Source: an uncultured Elusimicrobiales bacterium
Lineage (GTDB): Bacteria; Elusimicrobiota; Elusimicrobia; Elusimicrobiales; Elusimicrobiaceae
Reading direction: 5' to 3'
Length of the DNA stretch: 64,000 nt
Assembly: GCA_934667625.1 (NCBI GenBank)
Contig: CAKUMH010000004.1
Location: 1-64,000 of the forward strand
Part shown: positions 40,838-48,973 of the stretch, in pieces
Position numbering within the stretch: the stretch's first letter is position 1
How the letters are laid out: every line of letters starts with the position of its first letter
The notes under the pieces: model-generated
The model's input: only the letters and a program-made list of their open reading frames with translations
Told to the model about the DNA's origin: nothing
The model's database searches: none
Program-made: the position numbers and the translations under genes

Positions 40838-40843
40838 ATTATA
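40838..40843 (-). promoter_or_regulatory. Leaderless -10 box (TATAAT, 6 nt to ATG)
   Basis: Perfect TATAAT on the minus strand, 6 nt before the ATG at 40831; candidate promoter of the downstream pterin genes as well. Confidence 0.55.
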
Positions 40844-40855
40844 GCAATTTGCGGC

Positions 40856-41836
40856 TTAACTTTTGGCGGCAGAAAGGGTCGGTTCTGTTTCGGCGGGTAC
40901 CGTTTGTTTGGTGCGTTTTTGTTCACGGTCCAGTTCAGTGCGGCTTTTGCTTAAGGTCACGCACGCCACCCCGGCAAACACCAGTCCGGCGGCGAGTGCC
41001 ACCTTCCAACTAAAGGTGTCTAATCCGCTGATAATCGCAATCACACACGCCACAAGCGGCTGTACATAGGCGTAAATGGCGGTGACGGTCGGGCGCAGGT
41101 TTTTTTGTCCAACAGGTAGCAGGAGAAAGCTCAAAAAGGTTCCGCCCAACACAATAATCGCCAAGTTGCCCCAATCGGCGGTTTGCAGGGTGGGAAGCGC
41201 CTGCCAAATTGCCTGCAGGGAACGCGTGGAAAACGGCAGCGAGGTAACCGCCGCAAAGGAGAACATCCATTTCATAAGCGTGTAGGGGCGGTATCGGGAA
41301 ATCAATCCTTTAAAATAGACCAGGTACAGGGCAAAGGCCACTTCGGCCAGCAGAACGAGCGTATCTCCCTTAACGCCGTTCCACACGCTTTGGTGCGGTT
41401 GTTTGGCGTTTAAGATGAGTAAAATGCCGCCTGCCGCGCCCAATAAAATGCCGGAAAATTTAAGTCTGGTGATCGGCTCCCGCAAATGCCAGGCGGCCAG
41501 CAGCATGGTCAGCAGCGGCATACTGGTGGCGCAAATGGAGGCACTGACGGGCGAAGTCAAGCTGACGCCCCAAATAAAAAGCCCCTGGTTGCCCAGCACA
41601 ATCAGCATAGACGCCACAAACAGCGCGGAGAGGTCCCGCCGGGAGACTCTTTCCCGCGGCATCAGCGGGCTAAAAAGCCAAAACACCACCGCGGCCCCGG
41701 CAAAGCGCAAGTCTAATAGCATGACGGGCGAAATGAGCCCGGCCAGCAACAGGGCCTTGGCCGCGGGAATCATCAGTCCCCACAGCACTTCTGCCCCCAG
41801 CATGGCTAAGTGGCCTATTATTTTTTTCGTATTCAT
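40856..41836 (-). CDS. EamA/DMT family transporter
   Basis: An inner-membrane protein of 326 residues with ten predicted helices in two EamA repeats (LAMLGAEVLWGLMIPAAKALL; later GDTLVLLAEVAFALYLVYFKG). The first repeat includes WGVSLTSPVSASICATSMPLLTMLLA, the second YAYVQPLVACVIAIISG. Members export amino acids or metabolites; the substrate is unknown. The C-terminal 25 residues are charged. It follows the Cys-rich protein gene and its terminator. Confidence 0.82.
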   Translation of the reverse strand: MNTKKIIGHLAMLGAEVLWGLMIPAAKALLLAGLISPVMLLDLRFAGAAVVFWLFSPLMPRERVSRRDLSALFVASMLIVLGNQGLFIWGVSLTSPVSASICATSMPLLTMLLAAWHLREPITRLKFSGILLGAAGGILLILNAKQPHQSVWNGVKGDTLVLLAEVAFALYLVYFKGLISRYRPYTLMKWMFSFAAVTSLPFSTRSLQAIWQALPTLQTADWGNLAIIVLGGTFLSFLLLPVGQKNLRPTVTAIYAYVQPLVACVIAIISGLDTFSWKVALAAGLVFAGVACVTLSKSRTELDREQKRTKQTVPAETEPTLSAAKS

Positions 41837-41839
41837 ATT

Positions 41840-41875
41840 AAAAGTAAAAACCGCCGCACTTGTAAAGCGGCGGAG
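41840..41875 (-). terminator. Terminator of the Cys-rich protein gene
   Basis: Stem CCGCCGC / GCGGCGG with a 9-nt loop; AAAAGTAAAAA on the plus-strand left side gives the U-tract. Confidence 0.7.
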
Positions 41876-41913
41876 ATATCATTAATATTTTATCATATCT
41901 GGTGGTGCCGGAC

Positions 41914-42474
41914 TTACTTTTGGCAAGATACTTCCGCTCCCAAAAAATACAGTTGGTTCTTTTTAAACACGCAGGATAGTTTTTGCGCCTGCGGGCTGCC
42001 GTTTGCTTGGGGAGCCAGGGCTCTTAAACAGCTGATACGCGTGCAGGTATAGGTGTCGGCGCATTGCGGATAGGCCGAGGAGGGAAAATTGTCAATGTAA
42101 AACGTAAAGGATAAATTGTAATTTAACGCATATAAAAAATTTTCGCAGTTCATCTCATTTGAAAAAGGACAGACGGGCTCTGCCGTCACGTTCTTCACGT
42201 CAAGGGTTTGGTCCAGCAGGCGGTAGCGCTCGTCTGCCACCGGGTCCCCTTCTACCAAATACACGTCAAAGCAGGCAAAGCCGGGCGGCTCCTTGGCAGA
42301 ACAGGTAAAGCGCGAGAGAATGTTGTGCCCGGGGCAGGTGTCATGTACGCGTGCGGCATCGGTGGAAAGGTATTGCGGCGGATTACGCAGTGTCTGCATG
42401 GCAAATGCTGCCGTTGGTAGCACCAGTCCCGCCAGCAGCCCAACTAAGCCGCGCAAACAATTTCTTCGTTTCAT
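41914..42474 (-). CDS. Secreted Cys-rich protein of unknown function
   Basis: A 186-residue protein I do not recognise. The start at 42474 has GGAG 7 nt upstream and gives a clear signal peptide (RRNCLRGLVGLLAGLVLPTAAFA). The mature part contains about a dozen Cys in short spacing, such as HDTCPGH, FTCSAKEPPGFACFD, EPVCPFSNEMNCEN, YPQCADTYTCTRISC and VSCQK. This suggests several disulfides and an extracytoplasmic location. It lies divergent from the large PAS protein. Confidence 0.6.
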   Translation of the reverse strand: MKRRNCLRGLVGLLAGLVLPTAAFAMQTLRNPPQYLSTDAARVHDTCPGHNILSRFTCSAKEPPGFACFDVYLVEGDPVADERYRLLDQTLDVKNVTAEPVCPFSNEMNCENFLYALNYNLSFTFYIDNFPSSAYPQCADTYTCTRISCLRALAPQANGSPQAQKLSCVFKKNQLYFLGAEVSCQK

Positions 42475-42663
42475 AACGGGCTCCTTTTGGTGTATCGTAA
42501 CAAATCGCGCGCGCTTTCTTCGCGGATAAAAAGGGTTAGAGCCTCTTTCCGTACGCACGCGGACGTACGTGTACCCCTGTTATGTTGCAAGGGCGGGTGG
42601 AATTTATTAAGATATATCCGTATCCTGCTGTCTAAAAATTTACGGATACCCGAGGGATGTTAT

Positions 42664-45600
42664 ATGTCCAATAATTTCTTTTCCTTTTTTTCTTCCCATA
42701 AATCGTCTGCCGATCCGATTAAAGTGTTAACGCCCGAAATGTTTGCCTTTTTGGAGCAGCTCCCTTCTGCGTTGCTGCTGCTTGATGAAGCGGGAAAGAT
42801 CGCCTTTTCCAACGCCCGTGCGGCCGAACTCCTGCAAACGCAAACTTCTGCTCTCAACGGGGCGCGGGTGGACCGCTTTGGCCTGACGATGGATCAAGTG
42901 CGTTCCATGTCGCAGGAGCGCCCGCCCAAACAGGCGGTGATCCAGCTGGTCAATCCGCAGGCGGATTCTGTTTTTGTCAGCGCCTGGGCCGGGCCGCTGG
43001 CGCAAACGCCCTTTACGATGCTCACGCTGGAGGCCGTGCCGTATTTCAAACAGCTCACGGCCGAAAAGAATTTTTTGCATGGCGTGCTGGAGCATTACCC
43101 GGTGCCTGTTACCGTGCACAACGCAGCAGGCGTTTGTGTGCTTTGTAACACGGCGGCGGAGACGCTTTTTGGCAAAAAGGCTGGCACCCTGCAGGGCCAG
43201 CCGCTTTCTCCTGCGCTGCCCAAGGAACTGGTGGCCTCGCTGGAACGGGTGGATTCCCAAGTGCGTGCCAAACAGCAGGTGCGTGAGGGCGTCCAGCTTT
43301 CTTACAAAGACGCCACTGGCCAGGAACATGTTCTCACGGTCACCAAGGTGCTCACCCCGGCCGAAAACGGAAAAGGGCAAAACATTCTAACCGTGTACGA
43401 GGACATTACCGCCCGCTATCGTCACGAGCAGAATCTGTTGCAAAACCGCACCTTGTTGCGGGCTGTGCTGGAGAACGTACCGTTGGGCCTTTACACGCGC
43501 GATTGCGACGGCGAGATGACCTTTTTTAACAAGCAAAGCATGCGGGTGTTGGGGGAGAGCGACATCAAGTGCGTCAACGAAGCGCACCCGTACCAGGACA
43601 AGGATATCGTTAAGCAAAACAGCGTGCGCGAACAGGAGGTGTTGGCGGGGGGCGTTATCCGGGATTATCCTAACGAGCCCTACACGGACCATGCCGGCAA
43701 AGAGCACATCCTTCACTTGATTAAAGTCCCGCTGATGGATGCCGGTCCCAAGCCCTTGGTGCTTTCTATTGTGGAAGATGTTACCGAGACCCGCCGCCAA
43801 GAGAAGGAAATTGCCCGTGCCAACAGCTTTTTGGCCGCCATTTTACAGAACGCACCTATCGGTCTGTATGCTCGTGCGGCGGACGGAAAGATACTTTTGC
43901 GCAATAAACAGTGCACAAAAATTTTTGGGGTGGAGTCCGAATCGGACTTTGACGAAAAGGGCACCCTCCCGCACGAAACGCAGGACCAAACGCGGGAGTA
44001 TTTCTCGCGCGAGCGGGAACTTTTGGAAACGGGTAAAACGCTGGATATCCCCGAAGAAGCTTACAAAACCGCTGCCAACGAAACCAAAATTCTGCACATG
44101 GTCAAGGTGCCGGTGCTGGGCACGCACGGCATTCCCAACTTTGTGGTGACCTTGGTGGACGATATCACCCAGCGCAAAGCACAGGAACGCGCGCTTATGG
44201 AAACGAAAAATTCCATGCAAACGATTTTGGACCAAGTGCCGGTGGCCATTTATGCCCGCAATGCGGCTGGTAAAGTCATTTTTGTCAACCAGCGCACGCA
44301 GGAGCTCTTCCCGGATGAGTACGCAGGTAATAACCAGGAAATCACCAGCGAATTTTACGATCACCGCGAGGCCTCTGTGCTCAAAACGGGCAAGTTGGTG
44401 GATTTCCCCGAGGAATGGTACACCACCAAACGGGGGAAGAAGATTCTCATACACCTCATTAAAGCCCCAGTGTTTGATAAGGACGGCAAGCCCTTCTTGG
44501 TGCTGACGGTGGCCGAGGACATTACCGAAAAGAAGGCCCAAGAACGCGCCATTGTGGATGCCAAAGACTTTTTGCAAACGGTCATTAACAACCTGCCCGT
44601 TTCGCTTTCCGTCAAGAATTACGATGGGAAATATGTGCTGTGGAACAAAAAGAGCGAGGAGCTCTTTGGCGTTACGGCGGCGGATGTGATTGGCCGCACT
44701 TCCTACCGGGCGGACCTGAACAAGGACCAGGCCGAATTTTTACGCGGGGCGGATCTGCGCGTGTTTGAAAGCAAAAAAGAGCAGAACATTCCGCAGGAAC
44801 TCATTTCCACCGCCACCGAAGGCGTCAAAATTATGCACACGGTCAAGACGCCGCTTTACCGCGCGGACGGCACGCCGAACTACCTGCTGGTCGTGTCGGA
44901 GGATATCACCGCCAAAACCAAAATGGAAAAACAAATCCGCGAGGCGAGCGACAAAAACACCCTGCTTGTGGAAAACGCACGTGAGGGCATTGTCATTTTG
45001 GAGGACGAAAAAGTCATCTATGCCAACCGCTCGCTGTGCCATTTGTTGGGGTACGATTCTATCCAGGAACTGTTGGGCAAGAACCTGCTTTCCCTAGCGG
45101 TGGAAGATCACCGCGGTTTCTTAAAGGATAAGTACGAGACTGTCCGCGCCGGCGGAGAGGGCGCCTCTTCCGCCATTGAAGTACGCTTTATTAAAAAGAA
45201 CGGCACCACGCTGGAGGCGGAGTTCGCCGCCGTGGCATCCAAGTATTTGGGGCGGCGGATTGTGCTTTGCTTCGTGCGCGATGTCACCTCCTCCAACCGC
45301 ATTTTGCGCGAGGTAAAGGCGGATCGCGAATGCTTCCGCTCGGCCTTTGAACAGAGTGTTTCCCCGGCGTTTATTTTAACGCACAAGGGATATATCCGCG
45401 TGATGAACCAAGCCTGCCGCGAGCTGTTTGGCTTAACCGAGGCGGACAAAAACTTCTACCGCAACGTATACATGCGCCCGGCCATTACGCTGGCGGCGCG
45501 GCGCCTGCTCAAAACGGGGCAGCCCGCCCGCATGCAGTATTTGTTTGATTTTGCCCGTGCGGAAAAAATGTTCCCGGGTCGTTTGCAGGGAACGGGCAAA

Positions 45601-47712
45601 ATCCCGCTTACGGTGTTCTTTGTGCCGATAAACAAGCGCGATACAAAGGACGGCACGGTAGAGGCGGATTATGTCGTGTTTTTGGAGCGCACGGACACGC
45701 CCCTTCCGCCCTCCAAAACGCCAGCCAAACCACTCACGCCGCCTGCTCCGCCTATGCCGATTATCAAAACAGACAAGGAACTTTTGGTGCTTCCCAACAG
45801 CGAGCCATACGCCCTGTGCAGCACGGACTGGAAGATTGACGTCTGCAACGATTTATTCTGTTCCTTGTGCCAACTGTCTGCACAGGAACTGCACAACCAG
45901 GACCTGCGCCACCTGTTTGACACAGACGAACTCACCCAACTGGAGGCCGACTTGCAGGACCTCGCCAAGCAGGGTTCTCTGGCCAACCGGGAGTATCACA
46001 TCCGTCTGGCAAGCGGCCTGGAACGGACCGCCGTGCGCATGACCGCCATTAAGGAAGCGGACGGGCGGTACCTGTTTGTCTTTCGCAGTATGGTGTTCCA
46101 GCGGCAGATTATGAAGATTTTGGAAGAGCGTTCCGCGCAGCTAAATGCATTGCTGGACGCTACAGACGGGGTGGTGTTTTCCGTCCTGTTGGAAAACGGT
46201 TGTTTCGGCCTGATTGAACAGGCCAATAAACAGCTCTCGCAAAAGTTGGGCTTTTCGCACGACGAGCTGGTGCATATGATGTTTAAAGATTTATTTTTTG
46301 CACAGGACCACAAGGGGGGCGAATGTGCCAAAATTTTGCAGCGTGCCCAAGAGGACCTAGTCACCCGCGGCAAAGCATCCTTCCGTTTAAACGTGCGCAA
46401 AAAAGACGGTTCCTCCTTTGATGCCCAAGCCGTGCTGACGCTGTTAGATCTGCCCGGTAAGGATGCGGCCCTCGTTGTCCTGCGCGACTTGTCGGAAACC
46501 TTAGAGGCCGTTTCCAAAGATTCCAAAGAAGCGCTGGAGCTTAAAAGTGTGCGCCAGGCGTTGCCGGGCCTGTATTTAAAGACGGACAGCAACGGCCGCG
46601 CCTTGGAGGTGTACTCCAACCTGGATTATTTAACCAACGAGCAGGCCGAAACGCTGTTCTTGGACAAAAAACCGGGGGAATACTGGCCGAGCGAAGCCGC
46701 CTCGCGTGCGCTCTTTTCCATTAAAGAGGCGCTCTCCATTAATATAAGTTCGCGTTTTGAATTTGAATGGCAAGTGGCGGGCAAAGTACGTTATTACGAG
46801 GCCATGGTCACCCCAATCTTCCGCCGTGCCGAGGCCGTGTTGTGGATTAAGGACGTGTCCGACAAACACGCCTACGACGAAAAAATACACGAGCTTTACC
46901 GCCTCTCCAGCCAGCCCAATTTAACAATCACCGAACAGGTGGATAAAATTCTGGCCTTTGGGTGCAAAACCTTCGCGACTGAGGTGGGGCTTGTCATGCG
47001 TTTTGAGCAGGGCAAGGCGGGCCTGGAGTGCCACATTGTGTATGTAACGCCCAACAAGCTAAACCTGGAGCGTTACATGCAGTTCCCGCTGGAGGAGTGC
47101 TTGATGGACGTGCCCGACGGAAATGTGGTCATCTGCCCGGATTTGGGAAACACCTCCTGCACCCACTGCCTGCATAAAGAAAAGGGGCTTGGCTCTTTGG
47201 TGGCCGCTCCGCTTTACGTCGGTGGAAAGGTGATGGGTGCCCTGTGCTTTGCCTCCAAGGCGTCCCGCAGCCAATTTGCGGACGGCGCCGAGGAACTCTT
47301 GGGCATTATGTCGCGCCTGCTCAGTTTGCGCATTGAACTGCGCCAAACGGGCAAAATGCTGGGCGAGGCTTCCCGCTCGTTGGCCCGCACGCTGGAATTT
47401 GTGGAAATGCCGGCTGTCATGATGGATTTGGATTACCAAATCACCTTTGTCAACCGGCCGTTTTTGGAGGCCACCGGCCGCCGCACCAACACATTGCTGG
47501 GGCGGGATTTGTTTGCGGAAGTTATCCGCAACGATGATATTTCCAAGCGCATGTTCAAATCGGCCGAAAATTCCGCCGCTGGCAACGCGTTTCAAGTCCG
47601 TATGGACCTCTTGCAGGAAAACGGCCTGTATAAGGATACCGGCTGGGACGTGTTTGCCTGCAAAAACGAGGAAGGCAAAGTGGAGGCTTATGCGCTGATT
47701 GCGTCCGATTAG
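42664..47712 (+). CDS. Giant multi-PAS/GAF protein without a visible output domain
   Basis: A 1682-residue sensor-like protein, start fixed by GAGGG before ATG 42664. I count about twelve PAS-like units starting near residues 26, 139, 265, 390, 519, 638, 769, 892, 1041, 1161, 1295 and 1577, each ending in an EDIT/RDVT-type strand, plus one GAF-like domain at about 1423-1560. Units 3-6 share ILHxxKxP-type segments and look recently duplicated. The GAF region contains a Cys/His cluster (NTSCTHCLHK). There is no transmembrane helix, histidine kinase, GGDEF, EAL or DNA-binding domain, so the output is unknown. A Pro-rich linker lies before unit 9. Confidence 0.8.
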   Translation: MSNNFFSFFSSHKSSADPIKVLTPEMFAFLEQLPSALLLLDEAGKIAFSNARAAELLQTQTSALNGARVDRFGLTMDQVRSMSQERPPKQAVIQLVNPQADSVFVSAWAGPLAQTPFTMLTLEAVPYFKQLTAEKNFLHGVLEHYPVPVTVHNAAGVCVLCNTAAETLFGKKAGTLQGQPLSPALPKELVASLERVDSQVRAKQQVREGVQLSYKDATGQEHVLTVTKVLTPAENGKGQNILTVYEDITARYRHEQNLLQNRTLLRAVLENVPLGLYTRDCDGEMTFFNKQSMRVLGESDIKCVNEAHPYQDKDIVKQNSVREQEVLAGGVIRDYPNEPYTDHAGKEHILHLIKVPLMDAGPKPLVLSIVEDVTETRRQEKEIARANSFLAAILQNAPIGLYARAADGKILLRNKQCTKIFGVESESDFDEKGTLPHETQDQTREYFSRERELLETGKTLDIPEEAYKTAANETKILHMVKVPVLGTHGIPNFVVTLVDDITQRKAQERALMETKNSMQTILDQVPVAIYARNAAGKVIFVNQRTQELFPDEYAGNNQEITSEFYDHREASVLKTGKLVDFPEEWYTTKRGKKILIHLIKAPVFDKDGKPFLVLTVAEDITEKKAQERAIVDAKDFLQTVINNLPVSLSVKNYDGKYVLWNKKSEELFGVTAADVIGRTSYRADLNKDQAEFLRGADLRVFESKKEQNIPQELISTATEGVKIMHTVKTPLYRADGTPNYLLVVSEDITAKTKMEKQIREASDKNTLLVENAREGIVILEDEKVIYANRSLCHLLGYDSIQELLGKNLLSLAVEDHRGFLKDKYETVRAGGEGASSAIEVRFIKKNGTTLEAEFAAVASKYLGRRIVLCFVRDVTSSNRILREVKADRECFRSAFEQSVSPAFILTHKGYIRVMNQACRELFGLTEADKNFYRNVYMRPAITLAARRLLKTGQPARMQYLFDFARAEKMFPGRLQGTGKIPLTVFFVPINKRDTKDGTVEADYVVFLERTDTPLPPSKTPAKPLTPPAPPMPIIKTDKELLVLPNSEPYALCSTDWKIDVCNDLFCSLCQLSAQELHNQDLRHLFDTDELTQLEADLQDLAKQGSLANREYHIRLASGLERTAVRMTAIKEADGRYLFVFRSMVFQRQIMKILEERSAQLNALLDATDGVVFSVLLENGCFGLIEQANKQLSQKLGFSHDELVHMMFKDLFFAQDHKGGECAKILQRAQEDLVTRGKASFRLNVRKKDGSSFDAQAVLTLLDLPGKDAALVVLRDLSETLEAVSKDSKEALELKSVRQALPGLYLKTDSNGRALEVYSNLDYLTNEQAETLFLDKKPGEYWPSEAASRALFSIKEALSINISSRFEFEWQVAGKVRYYEAMVTPIFRRAEAVLWIKDVSDKHAYDEKIHELYRLSSQPNLTITEQVDKILAFGCKTFATEVGLVMRFEQGKAGLECHIVYVTPNKLNLERYMQFPLEECLMDVPDGNVVICPDLGNTSCTHCLHKEKGLGSLVAAPLYVGGKVMGALCFASKASRSQFADGAEELLGIMSRLLSLRIELRQTGKMLGEASRSLARTLEFVEMPAVMMDLDYQITFVNRPFLEATGRRTNTLLGRDLFAEVIRNDDISKRMFKSAENSAAGNAFQVRMDLLQENGLYKDTGWDVFACKNEEGKVEAYALIASD

Positions 47713-47737
47713 CATTGGTTGAAGCAGCTTGTTTTAC

Positions 47738-47772
47738 GGAGCCCCGGGGAAATTTTCTCTGGGGCTTTTTGT
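47738..47772 (+). terminator. Terminator of the PAS protein gene
   Basis: AGCCCC / GGGGCT outer stem with a partly paired A/T interior, then TTTTTG. A further ACGGGCC-TAAAA-GGCCCGT hairpin follows at 47793-47811. Confidence 0.7.
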
Positions 47773-47847
47773 TGTTTTTTGGTTGGCCGTAAACGGGCCT
47801 AAAAGGCCCGTATAAAAAAGATTTTCCGCTGGGAATATTGAAAGGGC

Positions 47848-47875
47848 TTGACTCGTTTTTTTTTTTTGCTACATT
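47848..47875 (+). promoter_or_regulatory. Strong pilin promoter with 12-T spacer
   Basis: -35 TTGACT (47848-47853), a 16-bp spacer containing 12 consecutive T (47856-47867), and -10 TACATT (47870-47875). Best match to consensus among the four T-tract promoters. Confidence 0.6.
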
Positions 47876-47880
47876 GGTCT

Positions 47881-47936
47881 TACGGCCCGGGCTGGGTTAT
47901 ATAAAAACTCCTACAGTACCCCAAAACCGGGCCGTA
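47881..47936 (+). promoter_or_regulatory. 5'-terminal stem-loop of the pilin mRNA
   Basis: TACGGCCCGG (47881-47890) pairs with CCGGGCCGTA (47927-47936). The predicted transcription start is about 47882, so the hairpin would sit at the very 5' end, as in mRNA-stabilising leaders. The loop carries inner GGGT/ACCC complementarity. Confidence 0.5.
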
Positions 47937-47965
47937 CCAAACGAAAGTAGGAAAGGAGAAGAAAA

Positions 47966-48538
47966 ATGATTAAGCATAATAAAAAAGGGTTCACGCTCAT
48001 TGAGCTGTTGGTCGTGGTCCTAATCATCGGCATTTTGGCCGCGATGGCGATGCCGGCGTACTTCAAAGCAGTGGAACGCGCTCGTGCCTCTGAAGCCGAT
48101 ACGTTAATCGGTTCTGTGGTAAACGCGCAAGCTCGCTATAAAATGAAAACGGGTAAGTTCGCCAAAAAATGGACGAGCTTGGACGTTGCTCCGCAAGGTG
48201 CTCCTGCAGGATTGGTGTATTGCACGAAAGGCACCCAAGCTGGTGCTGACGCAACGGCTTCTACCGCCTGCACCGGAAATGGTTTTGCTATTATTTTGTC
48301 CGGTGATAAAGCGACGACCCCTAACACGAACGGCGTAGAAGCGGTGCGCGTCGGCTCGGGTCAGTACACTTATAAATTGTGGAAATTGTATGATTCCACG
48401 GACCCGGCCCATTGCGATGGTTCCACTACTGATGACAAAGACTTCTGCATTGAATATACGGGTAATGAAGAGTATACTGCTGATGCATCTCAAGTAGTTG
48501 CACAGAATATTGCAGCATCTGCACAGCAAAATCCGTAA
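47966..48538 (+). CDS. Type IV prepilin-like protein, candidate major pilin
   Basis: A 190-residue prepilin. The leader MIKHNKKG is cut before F9, with mature Glu5 and helix [18 protein letters not shown]. Cys lie in VYCTKG, TACTGN, AHCDGS and DFCIEY. The expression signals are the strongest among the seven pilins here: near-consensus promoter, 5' stem-loop, AAAGGAGAAG ribosome site and a clean terminator. That suggests, but does not prove, that this is the major subunit. The next gene lies 435 bp away across repeats. Confidence 0.87.
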   Translation: MIKHNKKGFTLIELLVVVLIIGILAAMAMPAYFKAVERARASEADTLIGSVVNAQARYKMKTGKFAKKWTSLDVAPQGAPAGLVYCTKGTQAGADATASTACTGNGFAIILSGDKATTPNTNGVEAVRVGSGQYTYKLWKLYDSTDPAHCDGSTTDDKDFCIEYTGNEEYTADASQVVAQNIAASAQQNP

Positions 48539-48557
48539 GGTTTAGTCTAATAGTTTT

Positions 48558-48593
48558 ACCCGCCCCTTTCTTATACGAAAGGGGCGGTTTTTT
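48558..48593 (+). terminator. Terminator of the candidate major pilin
   Basis: CCGCCCCTTTC-TTATAC-GAAAGGGGCGG, perfect 11-bp stem, then six T. Confidence 0.88.
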
Positions 48594-48632
48594 GTGCAAG
48601 GGAACAGAGATTAAAAAAGTTATATTTATTAA

Positions 48633-48664
48633 GTCATCCTGGAAGGTCATTATACGGGATTTCG
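48633..48664. repeat. Short palindromic repeat, divergent
   Basis: Begins GTCATCCTGGAAGG and ends TATACGGGATTTCG: left half of the CCTGGA subtype joined to a right half like the CCCGTA subtype, so its arms no longer pair. Confidence 0.55.
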
Positions 48665-48684
48665 TTTTTATTAAACAAAGTGCT

Positions 48685-48710
48685 GTCATGCTGAACTTGT
48701 TTCAGCATCC
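48685..48710. repeat. Short palindromic repeat, GTCATGCTGAA subtype
   Basis: Same unit as 22964-22989 with a different last base (CATCC). The 48594-48973 gap holds four such repeats and no gene. Confidence 0.8.
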
Positions 48711-48748
48711 AGCGAAAGGAATCTTTATTGCTGCCTGCCCCACATATC

Positions 48749-48780
48749 GTCATCCTGGAAGGTTGTAGTCCAGGATCTCG
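48749..48780. repeat. Short palindromic repeat, GTCATCCTGGA subtype
   Basis: GTCATCCTGGA, centre with TTGTAG, TCCAGGATCTCG. Arms TCCTGGA / TCCAGGA are perfect. Confidence 0.8.
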
Positions 48781-48829
48781 CTGTTGCCTGGGCCGTTTGC
48801 CGTTCTGTCTTTGCTGTTATTTTTAATTT

Positions 48830-48856
48830 GTCACCCTGAACGGCGTCCCGCAGGGT
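48830..48856. repeat. Short palindromic repeat, ACCCTG variant
   Basis: GTCACCCTGAACGGCGTCCC followed by GCAGGGT; arms ACCCTG / CAGGGT. Same overall form as the other units with different arms. Confidence 0.5.
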
Positions 48857-48961
48857 ATTCACGGCCTGCCGATTGAGTTGTTAAGCCGTTGGCGTTATTC
48901 GTGTAATTACCGCCGTTTCCCTTTCCCCGTTTTTCCGCCCGTAAAATGATGCGTTATTTGG

Positions 48962-48967
48962 TATAAT
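48962..48967 (+). promoter_or_regulatory. Leaderless -10 box (TATAAT, 6 nt to ATG)
   Basis: Perfect TATAAT, 6 nt before the ATG at 48974; no ribosome binding site. Confidence 0.55.
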
Positions 48968-48973
48968 TTGTAT

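Noticed and set aside
48594..48973. Possible insertion sequence between the pilin and SpoIID genes
   Set aside because: No transposase frame and no terminal inverted repeats; the gap consists of short palindromic units.
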